Assembly: GCA_026214975.1 (NCBI GenBank) | Contig: JAOBSW010000762.1 | Coordinates: 558,001-622,000, forward strand | DNA: 64,000 bases | Reading direction: 5' to 3' | From: Gentiana macrophylla | Lineage: Eukaryota; Streptophyta; Magnoliopsida; Gentianales; Gentianaceae | Shown: piece after piece, positions 23,619 through 34,913 of the stretch | How the letters are laid out: every line of letters begins with the position of its first letter | Numbering within the stretch: position 1 is the stretch's first letter | Made by a program: the position numbers and the translations under genes | Notes under the pieces: generated by a model | Seen by the model: the letters and a program-made list of their open reading frames with translations, nothing else | The model's database searches: none | Told to the model about the DNA's origin: nothing

Positions 23619-23935
23619 TGAAGAGAGTTTGAGAAAGTAAATTATACTTGAGTAAACTTCAACTTGTTTATTCATGTTGAAAGAATGAGTATAAATAGAT
23701 ACAAGAGAGGATCCTAGCTAGTAAAGTAAAAGTAACTAGAGCCGGCTAGAATAAATGCTAGAGTCGGCTATGTATAAGCTATTACATAAAATAGGACAAA
23801 AGATAGTTACTTTATGACTTTTAGGACATATTAATTGTTTATTTAATACAATTAATATGTCTCTTTGATACATAAGTAACATGTTACAATGTAATGTGTT
23901 CAATGTTATGTAATATTAACCATAATATTTCCACA
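23619..23935 (-). repeat. 5' LTR of RE1
   Basis: 317 bp, TG...CA on the minus strand, almost identical to 3489-3803. TSD CAAAA follows at 23936-23940. Confidence 0.95.
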
Positions 23936-24307
23936 CAAAAGGAATGATTGCACCTTTATTTCGAATCAACCGAATCAGACCCTCATAACAGGCTACGTTG
24001 CTTGAAATCGTATCCGTAGTGAAACATGATCGAATTCAGGCAGAATGAGCATTGAAGATGACAACTTTACACCTCAACCTTTCCTTAAACGAATTAGCAT
24101 GCAATCAGGGAAGATTTCACATTCAAATCTATTTAATAACACGATATTAACACATAATAGAGGAAAACAAAACTTCCCTGAAATAGGAGAGAATCGGACA
24201 TTCAAAGCTTCTATTTTTCCCACATGCTGAAGGGGAACGCCATGCCTTCAACGATTGAAGGCTACAAATCCACACCTTTAAATGCTTGCCTTCCAGAAAC
24301 GGTTGCA
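23936..24307 (-). repeat. LTR-A, 5' part (minus orientation)
   Basis: The reverse complement matches 34914-35286 of LTR-B and stops at TGCAACC in both. Together with 984-3488 it forms one LTR split by RE1. Either LTR-A begins here (TGCAACC) inside the RE3 3' LTR, or it is simply the continuation of the RE3 3' LTR that starts at 24663. I cannot decide between these. Confidence 0.8.
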
Positions 24308-24680
24308 CCTTTAAAGGCCATCACAGACTTACCTAAATTCTGATCCCATATTCTTGACTTTTAATACTAACTTTGATCCCTTAGCGTTCATTACTGAGTT
24401 TGTACCCTCAGTCTTCTCTACTGAGTTTGAACCCTCAACCTTCAACCATCAGTAGGTCCTAGACACTCTACGGACCTAGACACTCTACTGACCTAGATAG
24501 GTCTATTGATCAAGTCAGCTGACCTCTTTAGAGTGCTTGTTTGATCAAACCTATACAAAGATCAAACTCTAGTAAACCTATACATCAAATTTAGACATCT
24601 TTTTGTCTTTGCGCTATAACAGCTAGTATGGCACTCATCATTAAGACTAAAATATGTTCAACAATTTTCCCCTTTTTAAT
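24308..24680 (-). repeat. RE3 polypurine tract and start of its 3' LTR
   Basis: Minus strand: AAAAAGGGGAAAAT (24677-24664), then TGTTGAACATATTTTAGTC from 24663. SIRE-type elements have just this junction. The first ~360 bp of U3 contain short repeats around CTAGGTCAGTAGAGTGT and CAAACTCAGTA. Beyond 24308 the sequence is LTR-A. Confidence 0.7.
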
Positions 24681-25239
24681 GATGATGCCAATACCCTCCT
24701 TACAGCAAAGCAAAAAGATAAAAACACAAGAACTGAACAAATTTTATTCATATATCATTGATGTTCAAAATTTGTTCAAAGCTATTACAACAAGGATCAA
24801 CATAAAGATAAAAAAAGTATGAATATGAGTCTGCTGATCTGGTTCCTGTCTATATCTTGTTCTCTGTTTTCTTGGTATTCCCGGATTTCCTTGACCATGT
24901 CCGGCATCCATTGATTTTCAAGTGTAGTGAAATCAATCCAGATATTTACCAACTTCCTCCATTTCTAAGCTTCAGTTAGAGTCAAACTTATGCTCTGAAG
25001 GTTGAATCATTGTCTCATAGAAAATGCTTGAATTCTTCCGTAAAGTCCTTTGCTGACAAGTTCCTCAATCTCTGTTCAGTAGTCTGTCATCTACCTCCAG
25101 TTGATCTTCCACTATGACCTCCTCTCCCTGTAGCCCTTAAGGATTTAATCCTTGTCTCCCAGAATTTAAGTCCAATGAAGGAATTTAGACCCTCCTGAAA
25201 AGTCATATCATGATAAGGTCGCTTTCTTTGTTAGTATTG

Positions 25240-28200
25240 CTTCTTGAACTCCTTCAGAAGGTCATCTGTCAACTATACTCTGCCAGGTGTAGGTGTTCTA
25301 AAAGCATTGATATCAGCTTTAAACCTTTTCTGATTGTAAATCCTTGCTTTTGCCTCTTTTGCTTTTGTTGTTTGACCTTCTTCCCCCTTATTGACATCAT
25401 CAATAAAACGGTCAGCATGCCTATAACACTTTCTTGGTTATTAACCAAATTACTCAGCTGTCCTTCCATTATCTCTGTTCCTGTATCAATTGAAGAAATC
25501 TGGCCTTCTATTGTTTACTCCAACATGTTTATTCTTTCCTTAAGCTTTGGGTCAAGTGCAGCAGGGCTAGGTGTTTCAGCCAACTTATCAACTTTCTTGT
25601 GCAAAGAGGAAGTCTGCTCAACCATGAATGGCAAACTGCAAGGAAGTGACATTGGATGCAACAGTCTATGTAGTCCTTCCTCTATTCTCTACTAGATTCA
25701 CCAAATCTTCAAATCACTGCTCACTTCTTGTCAATTGAGTTCTTATCTGTGTAATATCTTCTCTGACAGCTCTTCCAAAATTTATGCTGGTATTGCAACA
25801 GCCATACCAGCCATACCACGAGCAAGGTTCTCAACAGATTCTTCAACATTGTCATCAACCCTTGGTACCCTTATCACAATTGCTCTTAATTTGTCCCATA
25901 CATAGGGTTCAGGACCTTCCACATTCAGAACAGGTACATGCTCATTGACAGGTTCTTCTTCTATTTCTTGAGGTTCTTCTTGCGGTAATTGAAATTCCTC
26001 ATCACTTAAATCATAGTCAAGAAGTTGTTCTCCAGATTGTTCATCATCAACTTCTTCTCCACTTTTACCATTAATAGCTATTTCCCCATCAGCTTCCAAG
26101 CTAGACACAGGGGATTCCTCCAATCCCATCAGAATATCCAACCTTTGTCCTAATACTGTTTGATCCTCAATACTTTGGACCACCAGTTCCGACCTTTGTT
26201 CAGTTGCTTTCTGAACCTCAGTAGACTGAACCTCCATGTCTTCAACACTTGGAAAAACATTCATGTTTTCCTCTAATACACCTCTTACCTCAGTAATCTC
26301 TCTTAGTACTTCAGCAGCCTGTGCCAAGGTTTCATCAGTGTCAATGATGTCTTGATATTTAGCAGATTCCTCAGAGATGTCATCAGTTTGCTCAACCATA
26401 ATAACTTCAGCAGCATTCTGTAAAATTTCTTCTTCAAGTGAGTTTGCTGTAGCAATTTGCATTTCCAAATCTTCAGTGAATGCAGCAAATAACACTTGTT
26501 CAAGATCATCAGTCTGCTGACCCTCAACAGACTTATCTTCTACAACAGTGTGCATCAAGAGAGAATTTTCAAGAAGTGTTGCTGCAGTAATCTGTTCTTC
26601 CAATTCTTCAGTGAAAGAAGCAAACAAATCTTATTCTAGATTATCAGTCTGCTGACCCTCAACAGACTTATCGGTTTCAGCAGGTTGCTCAGCTTCTTTC
26701 TCAGTAGGCTCTTGTCTAGCATGCCCACATGATCTTTCTTTTCCAACACCGCTGGATTCACCATGATGCATAGGATGATCATCATCTGAATCCGAGGAAG
26801 ATGAATCATCACTATTATATTGTGTGTACTTGGGGTCTTTGAACATGATGCTGACTCTCTTTCTTCCATCTTCAATGAGTTCTAGAAGTTTCCTTTTTAA
26901 GAGTGATGTATCAATCAATCCTAACAAACTTTCCACCCCAAGATTTGTACAAACCCATTCTTCAAACCCACTCATGGGGTCTGCTACTGGATTTTGTTTC
27001 TTGTAAAAGATAAACTTCCATGCAAAATACTTTGAAATTTTCTTGATGTATGGATTTTCTTTAGGTTTTCTAGATTTATTTTCATATGGCATGGAGGGTT
27101 TCTTTGCAGCAGCTTTCTCAACTTGTTCACCACCAAAGGTTTCCACAAGATGAATTAGAGTTTCTTCAGCAGACACAAAAAGATCAGTAGATTCTTGAGC
27201 AGGTACATTTGTGTCTACTACTTCCAGTTGTTCCACACTTGCTTCCCCCTGAATTGTATGCTCCTCAGTAGGGGTCTCATCTCTCTTTTCTTCCCCCTGA
27301 GTTAATGCAGTTTCAACAGGGTCTTCCACACTTACATTAACCTCCACAGGTTCTGTCTCTACAACTTCTTCTACTTTTTCAGCCCTTTGTTCCTCAAGAA
27401 CTCTCAACTCTTTCCCTTTGACATGTCTCTTCTTCTTTACAACTTGTTTCCTTCTTTTAGAAGATCTTTCTGGGGACCCAAAAAGGGATTCTTCCAATGG
27501 CTCTTTACTAGCTGCCTTTCTTTTCTTGGATGCTTCTTTGACCTATTCTTTAAGTAAATCTGCAGCAGTCTTCTTAACAGGCTCAGCAGGCATATCAGCA
27601 GTGCTAACCTTAGTAGACTTGGCAGTGTCTACTGATTGCTTTGTCTTCTTTGGCTTTAACACATCAATGATCTTTCTTGTGTCAACAATTTTTTCTCTTT
27701 TAAGCTTTCTTCTTTGGTTCAGCAGTTTGAGTAGCAGCCTTAGATTTTGTTCTCTGCTCCATCACTATCCACATCTTGTACCACATCATCATCATCTAAG
27801 TCTGGGATAGGAGTATGGATTTCTGGCTTATATCTAGCCTTGTTGATGGGTAACGGTGCAACATTAGCAATCTCCAAATGATTCAGCAGGGCCTGAATCA
27901 TTAACCCCAAAGGTTTTGTCTTCAGGAAGAAACCTGAGCCCATGTATCCAACAAATTTCTTCTCTTTGAACCTCTTTTTATGGTTTCTCTTTCATCTGTC
28001 ATTATTTTCTTCATATAATGAATATATAAACTAGCCCAATCAAACTTCATGCTTCTAGATATGATAATCATCAGGTCTATTTTAGGTCCGGATAATGTGT
28101 CAAGGCTGCCAACAAACCCCAAAAGATTCTTTGCAATGTACTTGCTTAGCAGGTTATACTCTAAAGAAATGTTCTTTACATTGATGTTCAAGGCAATTGT

Positions 28201-28572
28201 TGCAGATGGATTTGTTCTAATAGATTCAAAAAAAGCTAACCTTGGTAACCTCATAGATTTTTGATTTGTAGGAGCTCCATTCCCTGGACCAAATCCAAAG
28301 ACCTCTCTCAGCAGGTCTGATGAAATCAGAATTTCTTGACCATTGATTGTTGTTGTAAGCTCTTCTCTGTCATCTCTAATCACCATGTTTCTCCAAAAAG
28401 CACATACATTCTTGAATGAAATTTCTTCCAGTCTGAGATTTAAAACATTTTCCAGCCCTTCATATCTTCTGATTCTTCTTCCCAGATTGATTGCTAAAGC
28501 AGTAAAATTTGTATTAGTGACATATCCTCTAACACTCTGACTAGATCCAAAATGAACATCTTCAGCCGCCAT
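25240..28572 (-). pseudogene. Extra 'envelope-like' ORF of RE3
   Basis: ATG 28572 (MAAEDVHFGSSQSVRGYV). Residues 1-220: a domain with FWRNMVIRD, ILISSDLLREVFGFGPG and KFDWASLYIHYMKKI, arranged like the RE4 ORF, so the two are homologous. Next come a basic patch (RSSKRRKQVVKKKRHVKGK, 27480-27420), a very acidic Glu/Val-rich region and a Ser/Asp run (DDSSSSDSDDDHP). Two copies of an EGQQTD(D/N)LE...FTE(E/D)LE repeat lie at about 26440-26670. A degraded coiled coil ends near 25240 with a basic KKVKQQKQKRQKQG tail. Stops at 26631-26633 (TAA where the sister repeat has CAA), 25782 and later. Frame changes at about 27930 and 27500. Function unknown. Confidence 0.8.
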
Positions 28573-28680
28573 TGTTAAGAATGAAGAAGATGAAATCCAA
28601 GAGAATATGTGTTCACACTTGTATGAAGAGAATGTAATGTGAGTTCTTGTATATACGGTCTGTTGTATATAAAGGCAGAG
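28573..28680 (-). promoter_or_regulatory. TATA-type promoter candidate before the RE3 extra ORF
   Basis: Minus strand CTTTATATACAAC at about 28662-28674, roughly 95 bases before ATG 28572, with a T/C-rich leader. Spacing and content resemble the RE4 site. Inferred only. Confidence 0.4.
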
Positions 28681-29251
28681 ATTGTAGTGGGTAGGACACT
28701 GTGCACGTACTGTACAAAGATATGATTTGCAACTTGAAATAAATGTAGTACTGCCACGTGTCCCACTAAATGATCCCACTATTGTAGCAACGGTTATGTA
28801 CTAGTAACAGCTGTAATAAAAGATAAGATTAATAATTAATTACTCGGCTATTGACTTTAATTAAAGTCTGACTTTATCAGCAGCATAAGATATCCAGCGG
28901 ACTTCTTCAGTAGACTTCACCTTCAGTAGAGTGGATATAGTCTGTTGATATTCTTCAGTAGACTCAGCAGCCTGCTGATGCATAAAATGCACAACAGATC
29001 TTCATATAACATAGTTTTGTCCAACTGATAATACAAGATGAATTTTAATACCAATGACTGATCTGCCAAGTAAGCTCACCCAACAGGGCAAAGACCAATC
29101 CCCTTGGAAACTTTATTTGCTCCATTGTCCAAACTATATGAGTACCTAGGAATTGTTGACACCAATGACTAATCTGCCAAGTGAGCACACCCAACAGGGC
29201 AGAGACTAGTCCCTTTGGTGAATTCCAGTACTCTGCTAACCTATCAGCAGG
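28681..29251 (-). other. Spacer between pol and extra ORF of RE3
   Basis: Non-coding. It contains a ~60-bp direct repeat: CCAATGACTGATCTGCCAAG... at 29052 and CCAATGACTAATCTGCCAAG... at 29161. Several CAGCAG/CAGTAG-rich phrases occur, as elsewhere in RE3. Confidence 0.7.
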
Positions 29252-30626
29252 TCAGTCAACCTTGATGATTCTAAGTTCAGTTCTCAACTTAGAAAATCTC
29301 TCATTATCCAAAGGCTTTGTGAATATATCAGTAAGTTGATCTTCAGTAGGTATATAGAGAACCACCAAATCTTTCTTTTCAACATGATCTCTTATAAAAA
29401 GATGTCTCACATCAATGTGTTTGGTCCTTGAGTGCAAAACAAGATTTTCTGTGATTGCTATTGCACTAGTGTTGTTACACATTATGGGAATTTCTTTTTC
29501 CTCAATCCCATAATCCCTTAATTGATGTCTTAACCAAAAAACTTGTGCACAGCAGTTTCCAGCAGCAATGTATTCTACTTCATATGGAATTGTGCTTCTT
29601 GCTGAACCAAGAAACAAGTCTACTTCCCATCGACTAACACGTTCCTGTTGTACTTTTTCTATCAATCTTACATCCAGCATAATCAGAATATGAATAAGAT
29701 ATAAATTTGAAACTTCCATCTTTTGGATACCATATCCCAACTCCCAAGGTTTCTTTCAGATATTTGAAGATCCTTTTCACTGCAGCTAAGTGACTTTTCT
29801 TTGGTTTAGATTGAAACCTTGCACACACACATACTGCAAAATATATATCAGGTCTGCTGGTTGTGAGATACAGCAGACTTCCTATTATTCTTCTGTATAA
29901 AGCTTGATCAACATCTTTTAATTCTTTATCTTCATCCAACCTGATGCTTGTACCCATATGAGTAGATACCTTGGCGTTATTTTCTATACCAAACTTCTTC
30001 AAAAGCTCCTTGGTGTACTTGGTTTGATGAATGAAGATACCATCATGCATTTGCTTGACTTGCAATCCTAAGAAATAGTTCATTTCTCCCATCTTACTCA
30101 TTTGGAACTTGCTTTTCATGAGATTGGCAAACTTTTTACATAACACTTCATTTTCAGAACAAAAAATGATGTCATCCACATATATTTGCACCAGCAGGGT
30201 GCTATCTCCTTCATTGATTCTGAAAAGAGTCTTATCAATGGTTCCTTTGGTAAAACTATTATTCATCAAGAATTGAAATAGAGTCTCATACCAAGCTTTT
30301 AGTGTTTGCTTAAGTCCATAAAGTGCCTTGTTGAGTCTATACACTTTATCTTCTTGATTTTTGACTTCAAAACCAGGAGGTTGCTGAACATAAACCTCTT
30401 CTTCCAGAATGCCATTCAAAAATGCACTCTTTACATCCATCTGGTATACTTTGAAATTCTTGTGTGTTGCATATGCCAAAAACAGTCTTATAGCTTCCAG
30501 TCTTACAACTGGGGCATATGTCTCATCAAAGTCTATTCCTTCTGCTTGTGAATAGCCTTTTGCTACTAGTCTGGCCTTGTTTCTAATAGTGGTACCAGAT
30601 TCATCAAGTTTGTTTCTATAAACCAA
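29252..30626 (-). pseudogene. RE3 reverse transcriptase and RNase H
   Basis: 30626-29634 is one open frame of ~330 codons with the full RT core: [47 protein letters not shown] and the catalytic [12 protein letters not shown], then [14 protein letters not shown] and [17 protein letters not shown] shift at about 29640-29740 separates it from RNase H (29740-29252: EVEYIAAGNCCAQVFWLRHQ, NTSAIAITENLVLHSRTKHID, DQLTDIFTKPLD). ALYGLKQ is followed by TLKAWY where most relatives have APRAWY. Otherwise the best preserved pol gene in the window. Confidence 0.92.
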
Positions 30627-30659
30627 TTTAGTACCAATGATATTTGCATGACTAGGCCT

Positions 30660-32061
30660 TTACAAAAGTGTCCATACTTGATTTCTTTCAAACTCATTAA
30701 GCTCTTCTTGCATAGAAATTATCCAATCAGGATCAGCAATTGCTTCTACAACAACTTTAGGCTCCATTTGAGAAAGAAAACAAGTGAACATGGCTTCTAG
30801 TTGTCTTCTTGTCCTTACACCTTGTTGTACATCACCAATTACTTGTTCAGCAGGGTGATCTTTTAACCATTGTAAATCTTGAGTTGCTTGATTTACAGGA
30901 ACATGATCTCCAGCAGGGTCTGCTATTGGTTCAGTAGAGGGATCTACGGATCCTTGTGCTGTATATGTTGTTGTATCAGTAGGGTTACCAGCAGGTCCTT
31001 CAGCAAGGGCATCATAAATCTTCAAGTTACTTATATTCTTTAATACATCAACATGTATAGGATTAGTGACTTCTTGATGTATAGCATGTTTTGGAACTAC
31101 TTCATCCTCCATTCCAGTGAACTTTGGTTCATCAAACACAACATGAATAGATTCTTCATGTTTTAGTGTCCTTTTGCTCAGCACTCTAAAACCTTGCTGA
31201 CTGAAGAGTATCTCAAGAAAATTCCTTCATCTGATTTTTGTTGGAAGGTCTTCAACTATTCCTTATGATTTAAGATAAAACATTTGCTTCCAAATGGATG
31301 AAAGTAGGGTATATTTGGCTTTCTTCCATTCCAGATTTCATAAGGTGTCTTCATCAGCTTCTTGTTCACTGAGGTTCTATTCTGTGTATAGCATGCTGTA
31401 TTGATAACTTCAGCCCAATACCTTTTAGGTAACTTAGCTTCACAGATCATAGTCCTCCCTGCTTCTTTCAAATTCCTATTTCTTCTCTCAGCGACCCCAT
31501 TCTGCTGATGTGTTCCAGCAGCTGCTAATTCATGCAGCACACCATTCAGTTCACAGTATTCTCTTATGACTTTGTTCAGGAACTCAGTACCCTTGTCTGA
31601 TCTGATTTTTACTACTATCACATTTTCTCATTTTGTAGTCTCTTCAAAAGTTCAGGCATCTTTTGAAGTGTTTCACTTTTCTTGTTCATAAAGATTACCC
31701 AAGTATATCTTGAATAATCATCCACAACTACCAGAGTGTATTTCTTCCCTGTTATGCTTGTTGGTATTACTGGTCCAAACAGATCCATATGCATCAGCTC
31801 CAAAACTCTCTTGGTTGATTGTTGAGTCTTTGACTTGAAGCTTGATTTGGTTTGATTACCTTGCTGACAAGCATCACATATCCCATTTTTCTTATATGTG
31901 ATTTTAGGTAGACCTATTACTAGCTTTTTCTTCATCAAAAGATTGATATCTTCAAAGTTTACATGATTGAACTTCTTGTGCCAGAACCAGTTGAGCTCAG
32001 ATTTTGTGTGAACAATGAGGCAAGTGTCTTGTACAACAGTGGTCCAGTCTACCACATACAT
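30660..32061 (-). pseudogene. RE3 pre-integrase, integrase and linker
   Basis: 32061-31618: pre-integrase zinc domain (FWHKKFNHVNFEDINLL, CDACQQGNQTKSSF), then integrase start with LELMHMDLFGPV and VVVDDYSRYTWVIFM. 31621-31256: the rest, with KIRSDKGTEFLNKVI and QQNGVAERRNRNLKEAGRTM, which completes the D, D, E triad. A TGA separates the two halves. 31184-30660 is the variable linker before RT, ending NEFERNQVWTLL. 31255-31185 joins them in another frame. Confidence 0.9.
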
Positions 32062-33254
32062 GTTCTACTGTCTTCTCCCAGCAAGTACAACTTGTTCTCC
32101 CATTTCACTCATGACAATGCAGTAACCTTTGTCAAAAATGACTTTGTAGCCATGTCACAGAATTGACCGATGCTTAGCAGATTGTAGTCCAAGCCTTCAA
32201 CATATGCAACCTTTTTCATGGTTAAACCGTTCTTCACCAGTGTTTCATGTCCTCTAGTATATCCTGGTGTATCTTATTTTCCAAAATTGACTTTTGATCC
32301 ATCCTTTGCCACATAATTCATCAAACAATTCTACCTTCTAGTCATATGTCTGGAACATCCACTGTCAAAGTACCAGACACCCTAAAAAACAAATTTAATG
32401 TGTTTTAGGTATCCAAACCTGTTTGGGTCCATAGTGGTCAGTGGTAAGCACAACCCTTGGCAAATTTCCATAAGGTCTTCTTTGGAAAATGTTTTTCTTT
32501 TGTCATATATGTATGCTATATTTCCATAGAATCTAACAATTGGTTGTGTGGTATTCATATATGGTTTATGGCCTTTTGGTACATAATGTTGTTTAATGTC
32601 ATTTACGTTGTAAGAAACATTAGCATAACCATAGGTTTGTTGTTTGTTAGGAACAACCCTGTTTCGTGGTCTCTGCTGAGGTCTCTGTTGAGTCCACTAC
32701 TGAGGTCTCTACTGAGTCCTCTACTGATTGCACTACTGAGTTCTAGCCTTAGCATTATGGTTATATCTATTGTTGCTAGCAGTAGGGGCAGGAATATTCC
32801 AATCTTCAGCAGTAGGGAACAATCTGCCTTTCCCCCTGAGGTAAGTATCCCTTGAATGATTAACATTCTTGGGTTTGACATTCTTATCCTTGGAATATTT
32901 ATGGTTCTTACCCTTTTGTGGTCCAGCAGGTCTGCTATCAGCAGGTCTAGAGGGTCCAGCAGGCCTATCTTTAGATGTACCCTTTTTTTTAGGTGCTGAT
33001 GTCCTTTTGGAATTTTGATTTTTCTTCTTTGAAGCATTCTCAGTAGGCTTTACTGCCTCATCAACCTTTTGAGGTGTAGGGTCTTGTGCAGCCACAAACT
33101 TAGGACCAATTCTGGCACTAGGTTCAGCAGCCTTACTAGAACCATCCTTAAAAGGTTGTTGAGTGTCAAATCCAAGGCCTGTTCTATCACCATAAGGCTT
33201 TCCAGATTTGAATGCAGTTATGGAAGTTGATTGTGCAGCAGATTCAGTTGCCAC
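32062..33254 (-). pseudogene. RE3 protease and gag-pol linker
   Basis: 33254-32733 is a Lys/Pro/Ser-rich linker (RTSAPKKKGTSKDRPAGPSR, GPQKGKNHKYSKDKNVKPK). A repetitive stretch follows (32740-32660; CTCTRCTGAGK-type repeats on plus), then the aspartic protease start WYFDSGCSRHMTR at about 32385-32345 and LDYNLLSIGQFCD at about 32190. The DSG triad is intact, but in-frame stops lie directly after it. Confidence 0.78.
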
Positions 33255-33299
33255 TTTTGGTGCAGCAGACTTACACTGATTCTGTTCATAATCCTTTTC

Positions 33300-34693
33300 A
33301 TTGCCGTTGAGAATTCATAATTCAACATTCAATCTTTGAATTTCTTCTTGAAGTGTTTCTCTTTCAGCCTTCATAATCTCATAACCAGATTGTATTATCC
33401 TCAGTTGATTAAGGAGGGCATCTAGAGGTTCTTCCATGTAGAAACTTTTGGATTGGAACCACCAGTAGACTCACATTCACTTTCAGCAGGAGTGTTCATG
33501 GATACAGAATTGTATACCTCATCAGTTTCATCCATATGAGCCATAAGAGAATAATCCTCCATATGTGCTATGAGAGCAGTGTCATCAGATTCATTTCCTT
33601 TTTTAGATTCCACTTCATAGCCAGATTCATCATCAGCAACCAATGCTTTTCTACCAGGTTTCCTCTGCTGACCTTTGTTCTTCAGCATGTCTGGACAGTC
33701 AGGTCTAAAGTGTCCAGGCTTCTTGCAATTAAAGCATAGGTAGTCCGGATCCTTCTTTTGTTTTAACTCAGGATAGTCAGGTTTGATGTGTCCTGGTTTA
33801 TTGCAGTTAAAGCACAGAAAGTCATGATCCTTCTTTGATTCATCATTTTTCTCAGTTTTTTTGTTGCTGAAATTCCTTGGAGATGTTTTTCCAGATTTCA
33901 TCATTCTTATCCTTTTAGTCAGTAGGGATATTTGCTCTTTCATTTCATCAATAATTTCATCTTGAACATTTGAAGATTCTTTTTTCTGAGTAGCAGCCAG
34001 TGCTGTTGTTTTTGTTGCTTCTTTTTCAGCACTTGGAATGATATCTTTGCTGAATTCATAGGCTTTAAGATCTGAGAAAAGTTTGAATGTGTCCTCTTCA
34101 TGTAGACTTCTGGATTCTTCAATAGCAGTCACCTTCATTTCCCAGACTTCTTTTGCAGGTAAAGCTTTGAGAATCCTGGTGTTCATCTTTTATTTTGTAT
34201 AGACAACAACATTCAGCAGGGTGAGTTAATCCAAAATTGCATTGAACCTGGATTCCATCTGTTCAATGGTCTCATTTGATTTCATCTTGAAATCTTGAAA
34301 CTTTTTCTTAGCCACACTGATCTTGTTCTTTTTGATTGCATCAATGCCTTCACAAATAAGTTGCAATCTTTCCCATAGTTCTTTGGCAGTTTTGCAATCT
34401 TTCACTTTCATGTACATTTGCTATCTAGAGTTCTGTAGATAATATCAATAGCAATGTTGTTCAGATTTGCTCTCTTTCTATCTTCAGCACCCTATTCACT
34501 TTTTGGTTTGGGGAGAGTTTGATTCAGACCATCCACCGTTATGACCTTAGTGATCTCAAATGGTCCATCAGTTAGCACATCCATCATCTCATCATGAGTT
34601 GCAGCTAGATAAGCCTGCATACGAAGCTTATACTCATGAAAAATGATCTAGAGAGCACATCAACATTGTCTTAGCATACTGGTTGTTATCCAT
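33300..34693 (-). pseudogene. RE3 gag with two zinc knuckles
   Basis: ATG 34693 (MDNNQYAKTMLMCSLDHF), frameshift at about 34645, then EYKLRMQAYLAATHDEMMD, an in-frame TAG near 34500, and KTAKELWERLQLICEGID plus NETIEQMESRFNAILD (34417-34226). 34186-33422 carries two CCHC knuckles: CFNCNKPGHIKPDY (last Cys replaced by Tyr) and CFNCKKPGHFRPDC (intact). An acidic tail follows. Gag builds the particle and binds element RNA. The double knuckle fits SIRE-type gag. Confidence 0.85.
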
Positions 34694-34783
34694 GATGCAG
34701 AAACTTGAAAACAGAAACTTGAAAAAGTTTTCAAAGATTTTTCACAAGCACAACAAGTAGGATTACTTCAGAACAGAAGCTCT

Positions 34784-34796
34784 GCTCTGATCGCGT
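34784..34796 (-). other. Primer binding site of RE3 (mutated)
   Basis: The minus strand reads CGCGATCAGAGC (34795-34784) right after a possible LTR end TTACA (34796). The last eight bases match the iMet site TGGTATCAGAGC; the first four do not. Confidence 0.55.
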
Positions 34797-34913
34797 GTAA
34801 GTCATTTACGTCGATTTTACTAGCAAGAGTATTTTCGTTTTTGGAAAGTTCTTCGACAAAATGAATTCTTCATTCATGATGATATGGCCTGCGGATTCTT
34901 CATGATTATATGC
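34797..34913 (-). repeat. Possible remnant of the RE3 5' LTR
   Basis: About 117 bp between the PBS and LTR-B, non-coding. If the PBS is right this is the last part of the RE3 5' LTR, with the rest lost or displaced. No second copy is visible to confirm it. Confidence 0.35.

Larger units (their letters stand above)
3489..23935 (-). mobile_element. RE1: minus-strand Ty1/Copia retrotransposon, hosting nested insertions
   Basis: The element is bounded by two near-identical LTRs and a 5-bp target duplication CAAAA (3484-3488 and 23936-23940). Reading on the minus strand: 5' LTR (23619-23935), iMet PBS, gag, zinc knuckle, protease, pre-integrase, integrase, RT, RNase H, PPT, 3' LTR (3489-3803). 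It sits inside LTR-A; LTR-B at about 35275-35291 still shows the uninterrupted target, which proves the insertion. RE2 (6438-15939) and a composite insertion (about 16726-22803) interrupt it. Without these it is roughly 4.9 kb, a normal Copia length. The coding region has many frameshifts. Confidence 0.93.
24308..34796 (-). mobile_element. RE3: minus-strand SIRE-like Copia retrotransposon with extra ORF
   Basis: Order on the minus strand: PBS (34795-34784), leader, gag from ATG 34693, protease about 32380, integrase 32061-31256, RT 30626-29634, RNase H to 29252, 580-bp spacer, extra coiled-coil ORF 28572 to about 25240, PPT, 3' LTR start 24663. RT after integrase places it in Copia, and the extra ORF after pol places it with SIRE/Maximus types. 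Stops and shifts occur in every gene. An intact minus-oriented 5' LTR is not present: only ~117 bp precede LTR-B. Confidence 0.85.
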
